Part shown: positions 52,901 through 64,000 of the stretch, piece by piece
Position numbering within the stretch: the stretch's first letter is position 1
How the letters are laid out: each line of letters opens with the position of its first letter
Assembly: GCF_028769735.1 (NCBI RefSeq)
Contig: NC_088171.1
Span: 60,502,216 to 60,566,215 of the forward strand
Direction: 5' to 3'
Source of the DNA: Zonotrichia leucophrys gambelii
Taxonomy: Eukaryota; Chordata; Aves; Passeriformes; Passerellidae
Length of the DNA stretch: 64,000 bases
The notes under the pieces: generated by a model
Database searches by the model: none
What the model saw: the letters and a program-made list of their open reading frames with translations, nothing else
Told to the model about the DNA's origin: nothing
Position numbers and translations under genes: made by a program

Positions 52901-55900
52901 CTATATGGCTCTTCACTACCATAATTAAACCTCTGTACCATGCTTATTGAAAAAAGATTGAAAAGCCTTTGAAAATACCAGTAAATCCTCAGAAAATATG
53001 AGCAACTAGAATATAACCTCACCTATGAACTCATGCCCCAGTATTTCAGACTGGGCTTTGCATGTCTGTCTTTTGTTGAAAGAGTTCTTTCTGAGATACC
53101 ATGGAGAGAGTAAAAAAGTGAGAAAAATCAGGAAGCACTCTCAAAATGTTTTGCTCACTTTGTCATGTACCCCACTTATTTTAGTATCTTTAAACATGCT
53201 GTGAAATGCACTGTCTCACATGTCACATTTAAGTCTCTGAGAAAATCCAAAACCCCTGTTTGTCCAGTGCCCCAGAACATCAACCCAGCCCTCAGTACCA
53301 ATGTTACAGAAATAGCAAAAGCTTTTTAAAATATCACTCTTCCTCCAGGTCCAGGGTATCCTTCAACTTCTCAAGCTATACATTTCCACAACCAGCATGT
53401 CCTGCAGCTATTACTTTGGTATTCTTTTATGTCACCAGCATTTAAATGCATTTTTGAGTAATGCAGCAGTTTTTAAGATGCAAATGTCATTTCAATGGTT
53501 TGTGGCAAGGGAGTCAGGAACCACTGTAAGTCCCGGGAAAAATTATATGGATATTCCTCTTCACTGCCTCCACACATCAATTCCATCCCACCCCCTAGAC
53601 CCTTCAGCCACCACCCCAGGCACAAGGCAGACTGGTTGGATCTCACCAGGGAAACTGCCTGGGCCACTGTGGCAACAGGACACCCTGCAGATCACTCTTT
53701 CCTGCTTGCTATGGATACTGATCCTCTTCTATATGGATCTTCTATGGATGACTATCCATACAACACCCTCTGGGAAAAATAAACCAAAAGCCCAGCTTAC
53801 AGCGCATTAAACACCAGCAAAGGCGGCCTGCATTTCCTCAGCAGCAAAGAAAAGGTGGGCCACTGGCCACACAACACTTAAGCAAGAAATTTTCACGAGG
53901 GTTTATGCATCTGTGATCAAAAAGCACCATAAAACTGGTGCATGGGGTGACCAAAATATTACTAGTGAAACAATCAGACTTAGACGTTCAGGCAGTCTGT
54001 GATTTTATAAGTTACCAGCAAGGGGCTTGTCCTGCTTCTGCACCATGTGCAGTGATAGGGAGTTCCTCTGCAGTCCTTAATGGTCTAATACATGGGCAAT
54101 AGAACATGTTTCATAACTGCAGAGCTCTTCTGACCTACCCTGGGGCTGTTTTTCAGGAATGGGTCATTTGTGACTACATGAGCTGGCACTGGCCATCTGT
54201 TATTGCTGTACATGATTCTAGGTCTCTTCTTTAAACACAGTATCATCAGTTTGTTAACTGAGGAGAAGAAATTGTGTGAGAGGAGGACATCTAGTGATGA
54301 GATATATATTTACATGCTTAGCTGTTTTCATGTACAGCTGACCTGGAGCACCAGTGAGTTACAGAGGATTATAAGAGTTTCAAGTGTGCAAGCGTGCAGC
54401 TGACAGTGCTGGAAAATAGTAGACCTGGGGATTTAACAGGACAGCATCCAAAACAGCAAAACATCCAAAACAATAGCAACAGAAATTCAACCACATAATT
54501 CTGAATCAGCCTTTGTGAACTTAAATGTTGCTAAGACTTAGTGATATTGCCATATTTTTCACCATTAGTGATCTCATCTCCAAATCTGGATTTATAGGGG
54601 CCTTAATCACAACACACTTCTGCAGAATGACCCTTACAATAATGATACTCTTAGCAAAAAAGGCTTCCCATTGCACTTCAAAGATGCTCAGCAGCAACTC
54701 TGAAATATAACAATGGTTTTCCTTTTAACTTCTTTTCTTAAATGCTTTTTAAAATTCTCCCAAAAGCAATAATTATAACATCTCAAACTGATAAAAATCA
54801 AAGCTGTTATTCTGCATTGTAGCTTGCTTCAACTAAGTTTCATCAGTGAAGCACAAGGAATTCAAACCTTTTTACATTTTTCAGAATAAAACAAAGCCAT
54901 TAAGGTAAAATAATAGAAAATTAAGCAAAAGAGACAGTTAATGATTTTCAAGGAAAAATATGTTATCAAATATATGTGTTAAATAAGGAGCAATATCTTT
55001 TTAAAGCCATAGAAAAACTTGAGAAGGACAGATGTTTGCTTTTTGTTGTTGCTGTTGTTTGTTTTTATCTTGTTTTTTCAGCCTGAAACTAGTTGCACCA
55101 GTAAATTTATAGATACATATTGAACAGGCTAGTTTTCCTACTGTACTGTAATGGTATGACTAGCATGTCCCATAAAATTCACTTTCACAGACAAGGATAC
55201 AGAAAGATTATCTTTGAAAGATATTGCCAAAAATGAACTTTCATTTTGAAGAAAAACAGAGTTGTTTGTGGAGATTGCTCCCTTCAGTAAGATGTATAAC
55301 AAAGAAAACCCCCACAGATGAGATGGCTTCTGATTTCAATTCTTGTACATATATACGTGGAAAAATTCCTCCATAACTCAAATTGTGAGCATTTCAGAGA
55401 TAAATTATGTCACAGGGTACATTCAGAAGGATTAAAACATTTGTGCAAATCATATTATTTAATCATATCCCTTTAGACTGTAATACAATAGTTTGTTCTA
55501 GTATTTAAAATTGGCTTTTTGTAAGAATAGTTTATATTGGCAAGCCCTATGCAGTACAAACACTATAAAACAAGATATTGATGGAATTTATCAGAAGTAA
55601 TAGAAAATGAATTTACCTGCTATTTACTTTGAGAGTTACCTGATTATTGCTATAGCTGCAGACATCCATGAAAGATAATTCTCAGTATTTCAGTGCCAAC
55701 TTAACCCTACTGAGAAATAAGATATGCTGAGAGCACTGCTTCAGTCCTCTTCATAAGAACCATAAGCTAGTGGAATATTCCTCAGGTGTTTTCCACAGCC
55801 TCTTAGAAAATCTGTGTATTAATCACAGTACTGAAATGACTGTGTTTTTTGTGCAAATAATTCTATATTGCCTGGATGGAGCTGTGGAAAGCTCTTTTAT

Positions 55901-57868
55901 TTATCAAACTAGGGAAAAAAAAAACCAAACACACAAACAAACTTTATTCATTTCACGTATTTGCCTTGCTTCCTCTATTTCGATTATTTACACAATTCAG
56001 ACATCTTTCTTTAAGGATCTGAAGGTGCTGACCTAGAACTGGGAACAGAGGAATTGAGCGAAGGCAAGTCCTAGCAGGGCTGAGCTGGTTGGGTAGAGCA
56101 GGGCAGGACAAGAAGAGCACAAACCTGATGCTGAGCAGCATTGTCAGTAGTGCCATTGATTACAACAATATGGTAGTGCTTATGACTGAATTTCTGGATC
56201 AGCTTGAATTGCAACAGAGTGAACAAATACAAAGCTGTTTGCTTTTCAACTCATTATTTATCAAATTTTTGCTGCTTTTAATCACTGTCTTCATATTCAG
56301 AATGTCTACTACTCACATTTAACTGGAAGATAAATGTTTGTTGTACTTTATTTCAAGTCATACACTGAAAGAATAAAAAAATTTATCTTCAGTAGAAATT
56401 AGGTCAGAAAAAAAATCAAACACCACCTTCTTTCATCACATTGCAGAGCCCAAATAATGTATTTTTCTCAATTTATGCTACTGGAATTTATAAACCTGGA
56501 GACTGTCTGAAGAAATTCTTTAGGAAATCAATTTAATTCTCTGCTATTGCCTATTGTTGCATTTCCTCAATAATTAACATTGGAATACAAAGTATGTAAC
56601 AGTTTTATATATAGAGAAAATTCCTCTAAATTTAATCTAAACAACTAAAATTCTTTCATTTCAGCTGCTATAGTCCACTGGAGTTGTCGACATCCAGAAT
56701 ACTGAGCAACTTTTTAAGGAAAAGTAATGCTAGGTGCCTGGCAATCTTATTATCATAAATTACTCTTATACTCCATTGATTATTTAAATAACACCCTGTT
56801 TCCCTTACACATTGACAACTCCTTTCAGGAAGAAGGAAAGTTTTTCTGTCATGCAGAAAATTTTCATTCCAAAGTTTTCTAAACAAAATTGGCATTGACA
56901 TTGCTGTGATTATTACAGTCAAGCTTCTGATTTTTTAATATTTTCAACCTGACAGATTTATTTCTTCTCAAATAAAAAAAAAAATCCTTCTTAGAATAAA
57001 AATATATAGCTTCCTTATATTTTCTGATTCAGAAAATTACCAGGTGCCAAGCTGTGAACATAAGGAAATTGAAGACCCTTGAGGGTGACCTTAAGAACCA
57101 CAAAGGTGGGGAATTGTGATATAGTGGTTTAGGCAATTTCATTGCAGCTGCTTGGTTCTTGAAAAATGAGAAATGGGTTTTCTATTACTAAATATAATGA
57201 ATTCCCTTTCTGTCCTGTCACAAATTGTCAAACTTCATTAATGAGAAGAAAAATGTGGCACATACATATATAAAAAGTAATATGAATATACATATTTAAA
57301 ATGAAGAAATGCTGCATATTGCTACAGGAGGATTCTAACTCTGCATCAGATATTGCATAAATCTTTGTAAAAAAGATATTTCAAAATTAGCCAACATTGC
57401 AATATAATGCCACTTCAAAACCTTCAGAGCAATTTGCTATTATTTGCAAAAAAATGCCTACATCTTTTTCAGGTGCATAGATGCAGCTCAGTGGCTGTAT
57501 TTCAGGATAATACTTAAATAACATTTACCTTAAAAGCTGTGAGTATCCGATGGAACAAGACACCTTCTTTTATAGTTTAGTTTAAATACTTTACTGTATG
57601 GGGGTGTAAAACATCCCATCATTTAATAAAATTATTTGCACTTTTGTCATTTCCACGGCATTAAATTAATTGTGGTTCATTTTGATTTTGAGGACAGTAG
57701 CTCTATCCTTTGAGGACAGTAATAGCTGACTTTTATTCTCCTATACAATATATTAATGAATGTATGGTCAATAGGAAATGCTCAGATTTTGTTTGATAAT
57801 CCCTGTAAAATACTTACCATTTAATTTGGAGTTACAGCAATAATAAAACTGAAGAAATCCACTTCATT

Positions 57869-57897
57869 TTTCTTCAAATTTCAGAAAAATTTGAAGA
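57869..57897. repeat. 12-bp perfect inverted repeat with 5-nt loop
   Basis: TTCTTCAAATTT at 57869-57880 and AAATTTGAAGAA at 57886-57897. Further TTCAAATTT/CACTTCA copies nearby (57858-57921) make a small cluster of direct and inverted repeats. Confidence 0.9.
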
Positions 57898-60800
57898 AAT
57901 TCTTCAAATCCACTTCAAATTTCCATTTACCCCCAGCCTTAAGCCTGGCCTTTGGTAGTTAGACTGCTCTGGGAATGAAGGGGACCACTGGGATCATGCA
58001 AGGTCCCCACATCCACATCCAGCTCAATGAACCCAGAGGACACCCTCAAGGACAAAATCAGATCTCTTATTTTATAGACAGGATGAGATACTCCATGACC
58101 CACAACCCTTTCTGGCACAGGTCCAAGCTTATATTTCTCCACTCTTTTGAGACTTAATTATATCAAAACTTTCCAGAATGTAAAGTAGTATTTTGTCAAT
58201 TAGTAGTAGCAAGATTTCTACAAATACAGAAATTAAATGTGTCGTATACTTCTATGATCCTTGTTGACACACAAAATACAGCAGATTTCCTCTATACAAA
58301 ATTGTGCTCAAAAGGAGGAAAACAAGATAAAGACGCTGGAAGTCATTGAGTAACTTGAATGTATCTAATGTCATAGCAGGAAAAAATGCTGCACAGCAAT
58401 TCAAACTATTGTGCTGATAGGAAACCTGAAACTGCAAGCTCTGAACCAGAGGCAGCAGAGAAGTCTGACCATTTGTAAAAGAGTTTTCTCTTTGCTGGAG
58501 TAGACTAACACAGCTTATTTGCAATATGTGCTCCAAAGCCCTGCAGTCCCAGGTCTTGTGTCACCGTATTCTGGTCACGTCCGCTACTCCGATAGACCCT
58601 GCTCACAGAGCGCCAGCTCTTGAGGCTCGCTGAAAGTATCTGAAAGTGAGGACTTGTTTCTTTCCAAGCTGTTCTGCAATCACAGACTCCACAGGAGGTT
58701 GTGTCCCTGTATCTAACCTCTTTACTCACTACCCAAATCCTCCACAACATTAATTAGATTGATGCTGTATTAGAAAGGATTTTTCTTCTTGCCTTCTCTG
58801 CAGTTGCCTCAGAAGTGTCAAATCTACATCAAACCTGATCACTGGATGTGCTCCATGGCCTCCCTCAGGGCTCCTGAGGTCCATCTGTCCTCAGCCTGCA
58901 CATCCAACCTTCCTTCCAGTGGAAACCAAGGCAGAACAGGCACGGCAGGGAGTTGTTCAAATGCACCCAGCTGTTAGTTGTGTGCAAAGTCAGCGCAGCA
59001 GCCTCACCATTTAAACATAGCCAAAGGGTCTTTGCAAATTACTTATCCCTGAGAAATTTTGCTCTACTACTTCTCCCTCTGTTGTGTGCTTAGAGTATTA
59101 CTCTGTCCCATTTATGCAGGGCATGCTCATTTCTGTTGCTTACTTAGCAAGCCTGAATTTGAGGCAGCTTAGAAAATCTGGTAAAGTTTTCATTTCTGGA
59201 AATTAAACCCAAAACAGAATATTTGCATATAGTAATAAAGAGGAAATCAAAATTTCAGTTCTGAAGAGAAAGATTATTCCATCTTCCCAAAGTATGCAGC
59301 AGTCTGTTGCTACCTGTGTCCATATTCAACCTTACAATGCTCTTTTAAACAAAGTAGGCTTTATCTAAATAAATGTGAATTTTGGTAGTGTGTTTAATGT
59401 CAGTTATTTTTCACAGATGGCTAGCCATATTTTAGACATCACACAAACAAATGCAATTACAGAAATTTGAAAAAGGGAAGAACCAGTAAATGCAGTTCAA
59501 GTCACCAGTAACTCTGCTAAAATGAGCAGAATTAAAAGGTAGTGATTTTGGGATCTATTAGGAGTAAAGGATTTTTTTCTTTGGGTGAATATCCTTATGA
59601 AACCAAAGAGGAATCACTATTAATTTTTAAAACTCTCTATTGTTTGGTCCTTCTGGTTTTCTTGTAATTATGAAACTTGAATTAGTCCTTTTAACTAAAG
59701 ACATCAGCTGAGAGCCTCACCTGGTGTAATATCACAGAATAAAATCAGTCAAACATTACCACTTATCAATATTGGGGGAATTAGATCTACTTACATTATG
59801 ATTATAAAGTGTCTGTACAGCCTCTGTCTTGCAAGCAGTTGTCTGCACAGAAACAGCGACATCAGCAGCCCTGTCAGTGGCAAAGAGATTTTCAGGTTTT
59901 TCAGCGTTATCTGCAGAGACCTCTAGTGGGAAAGAGCAGTAAGATTTCCATTTCTTCCCAGACCAAAAAAAATCCCACTTCATTTTTCTAACTAATCTGC
60001 TCATTCATCTGCGGTCTGAACAAACCTCTGCTTTTTGGCATAATTCAAAGATGAGGGAAAAAGAAGCACCAGTCGATGAGCAGAAGCTGCCCTTAGCAGG
60101 ACAGAGATCACTTTGTGATACACAGGAGAATCTCCCCAGCTGGGACTCTCCTGATAGCCCATCCCACCGTGGTCTCATCTTCAGAGGCACCCACAGATCC
60201 CAAGCCATTTCAGCTACTCCCTGTCTGGTCACACTTGACCTGTGGTAATGCACACACATTTATTTGCACACCTGGTGCTCAGTCCAGCCACTGGCACCAG
60301 GAGCATACACCCCTGTGGCCATGGTCCTATTCCAGGGGCTGACACTGCTTCTCAGTCACCCTGGTACCTGCAGTGGCTGGCACAAAGACACAGGGGCAAT
60401 CCTGACCCATGATGTGACTCCAGTCACTGCCATCCAGATCCTCCCAAATCCCACTCCCTCATACCAAATGGAGAATCCTTCATCCAGGAGAAGTGTAAGA
60501 AAGGGTTTTAGTAAGAAGACAGACTAATGAGGAGCAGGTCATAGCCAGAGAAGTGCACATGCAACCAGACCTCTTATTCCATCCTGCTTTCCCCAATCTC
60601 ATTCCTCCCAAAATCATCTAAATCTCTCCCTTTCCTCACCTTTGGTTTGTCTCCTAAGCACCCCATAATAAGTCCTTTGCAGTCCCAAAATGCACTGCCT
60701 TGTTTCCCATAATGTGCCCTGTTTTCCTGGGTAACAGCTCAAAAGGTGCCCCAGAAGTGACTCATCACAATGTGTGTCATCCTAGCACAGCGGGGTTGAG

Positions 60801-61371
60801 GCTTTCCTGGGGCTGCCCAGGGAGGGACCAGGCAGGGTGTCCCCTACTCTGAATCCACAGTTTGGGGTCCTGACTGCTGTTGAGTATCCATGTACTCCTC
60901 TGGGCTTGTGGACGCTGGCTCTTGATGGGCTTATGGCTCCTGTGAGGGCCTGGGAGCAACCCGGCAGGATAATTTTTGGAGTCTCCTCCACCCACCTCTT
61001 TCTGCTACTTTGTGGGTAAGCACAAGGAGTTTCTACAATGTAACCTAAAGAACAATACATTTAAGATTTGATTATGTTTATAATGACTTGTAAATTGTTA
61101 TGCTCTACACTCCCATGAACAGCTCAAAGGTCATCTCTAAATGATTTTATACACTCCACATCTTCCACTTGGCAACCAAAGTACAGTGAAAAGTAACATC
61201 ACTTTACTGTACAGAGATGAGAACATGTTGGGGCAGCCTGAAGCAATAAATTCCTTCGCTCTACATAAAAACAATGGTGTCAGCAAAGCTATAACTGGCA
61301 AAAACATTAGCATAATCATTAACATGAGAATGTATAGAATAGCTTTGCATAAGATTCAAAGATAGTAAGTC

Positions 61372-61394
61372 AATAAATAAATAAATAAATAAAT
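61372..61394 (+). repeat. (AATA)n microsatellite
   Basis: About five and a half tetranucleotide units. Confidence 0.95.
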
Positions 61395-62077
61395 TATACT
61401 GCTGTACTTATTTAAATTGTATTTCGTGTTTCCTAGGGGCATGGACACAAATTGAATAACACTGACTGACAGATGACAGGTTGTTTTCATAGAATTATGA
61501 AAACAATCTTCTACAAAATACTGTTTACTACAGAAAAAGTAGCGCTTGAACTAAAAGCTGATGGTCACTTTTTCTCTTTTGTCAAATTTCTCATGTTTAA
61601 CAATCCCAGTCAAACACAGCTAAAAATTAAGCAAGTAGTGTGAATGCAGAATTATAAATATTAAATAAATTTTTTATCAAGTAGTATGCTAAAAGTACAG
61701 AAGACTGACCTGACCCCATTTTCTGTGGATTTCCATGGCAATGAAAGAAAAAAAATTAGCTCTTTTTATCAACGTATTATATAAGCTTGGGGTATCATGG
61801 ATAAGAGTTCTACACAATATAAACAGCAATGCACGACCAATAAACTACCTCAGAACTCCCAGGCTGTATTTTAGCTGTTATAATAAGTAGATATGTAGGC
61901 ACACAATTTGTGGTGATTGGGAGTGGGGCTAAGGCCAAGCCTCATCCCCAATGGGCTACAGCTGTGCAGGACAGGTGACCAGCATTGAGGCTAATGAGAC
62001 ATGGAGTGCCCAGGTGCACAGGTCAGTGACAAAGGGGTACAGAGGGCACACAGGTGTAAGGCATGTAAGATGAAGGG

Positions 62078-62084
62078 TATAAAA
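62078..62084 (+). promoter_or_regulatory. TATA box of the ERV LTR
   Basis: GGGTATAAAAGG, a strong TATA match 170 bases into the LTR. Confidence 0.8.
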
Positions 62085-62100
62085 GGTTGTACTGAAGAGT

Positions 62101-62106
62101 AATAAA
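62101..62106 (+). promoter_or_regulatory. AATAAA signal of the ERV LTR
   Basis: Located 17 bases after the TATA box, about 50 bases before the LTR end. Confidence 0.7.
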
Positions 62107-62158
62107 ATACTAATGCTTGAATCAGTTTGGTGTCAGTTGTGCCTTCACCTCTGTCATC

Positions 62159-62176
62159 TGGGGACCCTGGTGTCAT
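62159..62176 (+). promoter_or_regulatory. Primer binding site, tRNA-Trp-like
   Basis: TGGGGACCCTGGTGTCAT starts two bases after the LTR CA end. Aligned without gaps to the known tRNA-Trp site TGGTGACCCCGACGTGAT it agrees at 13 of 18 positions, including eight of the first nine. An alternative reading places a tRNA-Leu-like TGGTGTCA at 62168, but the spacing to the LTR end is then poor. Confidence 0.55.
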
Positions 62177-62325
62177 TCCAAGGTGATTTCAGTAGATGAA
62201 TGTGGAACTAAGAGCAGTAAGATAGTGGGGCCCAGCAGAACTGAGCCATGCGAGAGCCTGAAGAACCGAGTGGGAAACTTTCAAACAAGGACACTACCCC
62301 CAGATGAGCAGCTCGGAATTTAGAA

Positions 62326-64000
62326 ATGGGGGCTCAGATATTGGCAGAGGAAGAGTCCATCTTGGATGTCCTGATGCAAATTCTACAGAGGAAAGGAAAA
62401 AACTGTAAGGAAGGGTTGCTACACATTTTGATTTTTTGGTTTGGATGAAACAGCATAAGTATGAATGCATGGACTGTCTTATTTGTTGAAACATGGGCAG
62501 AAGCAAAGCACTGTGGGATACAGCTGTGTTGGGGAATGAGATAGCTGCAGGGTTGCTTACATCTTGTGTGCAGTTTGGGATAACTTATTACAAATATAGG
62601 ACAATAGAGGAGCAGTAGTTGCTGCTGTCACTCCCCCAGCTCCAGTTGTAGTTGCCACTCCAGCAGCTGACTCCCCTGCTGCAGCCATGACTCTTCTGTC
62701 TCCTCCTCTCTCCATGACTGCTCCTTCTGTGAAGTGTCCTATCCTGATGGTATCACCTGGGAATTGCCCTCTTCCCCCAGATGCTGGTGTCAAAATTCCA
62801 CGGTCTCAGGAAGTGGTTCTGGTCTAGCCTGGCCATGGTGGAGCTGCTGTGACCCCGCTGCCTGCACGAGTGCAGTGGCCCACAGAGGTTTTTGGGGCGG
62901 TGGCCAGGAGCCTGTGCAGGCTGCCAGCTGCTGTGGCTCCCCTTGACAAGCCACCTCTGCTGCTGCATGAGCAGTGGAGAGATAACCAGGAGTTGCTTCT
63001 GTGCGCTGCTGCCACAGAGAGGGTGTGGACAGCCCTGAGGAGACTTAGTGGGGCTGTACCAGCCACATCCAATGGCTCCTGTCTGTGTTCTACAGCCAGA
63101 GAACTGCTGTGGTGAAGGCTACGCTGAGGCTGCAGATGGGCGAGCCCACTGCCTTCTGGCAAAAGCCGATGGTGAATCCTGCTCACAACCAGAGCGTGTT
63201 TTGATCAATTCATTGGAGTCAGCAGGGTTAAAGGAAGCAAGATGTCTGCCAACCACTCCTCTGCTGCAGGAAATACTTGCACCGGAGCCAGTGAAAGTTC
63301 TGGTAAGAGGGGCAGATCCAAAAAGATTTTGAGAAAAATTGTATGAACAAGCACAGGAGGTGAGGGAGTTAGACTTTGCGAATCAGATTCTAGCATGTCA
63401 CTTGATCTGAAATAATGGCAACAGCCTGGATGAGTGGGTGTGTGATCAAAGACTCAAGAAACATGGTAGCGTAGCATGGATTTATTTGTCATTTCGGTCA
63501 GTCTATGCTGCGAGGTATCTTTACTAACAAGTTAACCTCCTTTGATCGTTGGCAGATAGCACAGATTTGCTTCTCCCCATATCAGATGTTGGCTTTTGAG
63601 ACACAGTGGAGACAGTTAGTGCTTGAGGTCACCTCAAGTAATCTAAAACACTCTCAGGAGTGTTCTCCAAACTCTTACTTTGGAGCAGGTCTGCCCCAGC
63701 TCATGGGAGACCCTCCAAATAACACTCTGCAGCTCCGAGCCAGGCTGCACCCCTTAGTGCTACAGCAAGGAAAAGAGCTCCTGTCTGTTGCTATGCAGAA
63801 TGTGCTGGGTATGGGGTCTCCATGTCAGTCATAGACTATGATTAAACAGAAGCCTAGTAAGCCATATATCACATTTAGGCGATTTTATAGATCACCTTAG
63901 AGAGGCAATTGAGAAACAAATTGATAACACAGCAGCCCAAGAGACTTTGCTTTTACAACTGGCTCAGGATAATGCTAATACAGAGTGTAGGCAAGCCTTA
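62326..64000 (+). pseudogene. gag: Degraded betaretrovirus-like gag, 3' end outside window
   Basis: Gag would form the virion core. The likely start is ATG at 62326, giving MGAQ, with the Gly-2 that betaretroviral matrix proteins use for myristoylation. The matrix frame meets TGA at 62446-62448, and matrix-like sequence resumes in another frame (around 62458-62520). An alanine/proline-rich linker (about 62605-62826) ends at a stop. Capsid N-terminal sequence is read at about 63505-63831, with LTSFDRWQIAQIC and ETQWRQL as typical motifs and a GLPQLMGDPPNNTLQLRARL-type segment after them. The major homology region begins near 63838 and is split by a frame change. The last 41 codons (63878-64000) are open again and match capsid C-terminal sequence (EAIEKQIDNTAAQETLLLQL). 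No nucleocapsid zinc knuckle is reached. The breaks show a non-functional fossil copy, unless some are assembly errors. Confidence 0.88.

Larger units (their letters stand above)
49984..61908. other. Non-coding stretch between CR1 tail and ERV
   Basis: No defensible gene. A somewhat GC-richer block at about 60100-61020 contains short open frames on both strands but no recognised domain. It could be an old, unrecognised repeat. A hairpin and a TAAA repeat are listed separately. Confidence 0.5.
61909..62156 (+). mobile_element. 5' LTR of the ERV
   Basis: Begins TGTGGTGATTGGG and ends CTCTGTCA. It contains CCAAT (61948-61952) and an inverted CCAAT near its start, TATAAAA (62078-62084), and AATAAA (62101-62106). 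TATA and AATAAA are only 17 bases apart, so AATAAA would fall in U3 close to the start site and R would be very short, as known for avian alpharetroviruses. The 5' boundary is inferred from the TG and the CCAAT spacing, because the partner LTR is not in the window. Confidence 0.8.
61909..64000 (+). mobile_element. 5' part of an endogenous retrovirus, cut by the window edge
   Basis: A 248-bp LTR, a primer binding site two bases after it, a leader of about 150 bases and a gag-like region follow one another in the order of a provirus. The gag region shows capsid sequence of betaretrovirus type. Several stops and frame changes mean the copy is not functional as read. Protease, pol, env and the 3' LTR, if retained, lie beyond the right edge. 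Confidence 0.88.

Noticed and set aside
53397..53810. 137-codon plus-strand frame with overlapping alternatives
   Set aside because: Two overlapping frames are equally open, neither is recognisable, and there is no splice or promoter context.
62824..63186. 120-codon minus-strand frame at the right edge
   Set aside because: It is antisense to the gag pseudogene, with Ala/Ser/His-rich shadow composition.
1..64000. CRISPR arrays, operons, rRNA or tRNA genes
   Set aside because: No regularly spaced repeats, no prokaryotic gene layout, and no RNA gene could be recognised by eye.

Overview
The window looks like gene-poor, AT-rich nuclear DNA from a bird, most likely a songbird. The reasons are a CR1 LINE 3' tail, three solo-type LTRs whose sequence I recognise as avian (mostly passerine) endogenous retrovirus (ERV) families, and a degraded betaretrovirus-like gag at the right edge. 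There are also no long open reading frames, no prokaryotic gene organisation, and many short poly-A, poly-T and microsatellite tracts. Species and chromosome cannot be read from the sequence.

Layout. 1-0.93 kb is AT-rich and holds one candidate terminal exon on the minus strand. 0.95-1.60 kb is a 657-bp GGAA microsatellite interrupted by about fifteen GTGGC units. 2.53-3.22 kb is a minus-strand LTR. 3.2-25.5 kb is mostly featureless AT-rich DNA, with a small CpG-rich patch near 10.4 kb and a possible minus-strand exon at 13.5 kb. 25.47-26.80 kb is a 1.33-kb solo LTR with a perfect 5-bp target-site duplication. 26.8-40.3 kb shows nothing that can be supported as a gene. 40.32-40.91 kb is another solo LTR, on the minus strand. 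49.15-49.76 kb holds the most convincing host gene piece: a plus-strand terminal coding exon with splice acceptor, in-frame stop, 3' UTR and AATAAA. A CR1 tail follows at 49.9 kb. 50-61.9 kb is again non-coding. From 61.91 kb to the right edge there is the 5' part of an ERV: a 248-bp LTR, a tRNA-Trp-like primer binding site, and a gag pseudogene that continues past the window.

The features do not form a pathway. The window is mainly intronic or intergenic host DNA plus retroelement insertions. Only the exon at 49.15 kb has reasonable support as host protein-coding sequence, and its protein is not identified. I found no clear evidence for a novel biological system. The most notable items are the ERV with an alpharetrovirus-like primer choice joined to a betaretrovirus-like gag, the GGAA/GTGGC composite repeat lying directly upstream of a candidate 3' splice site, and the unidentified terminal exon.
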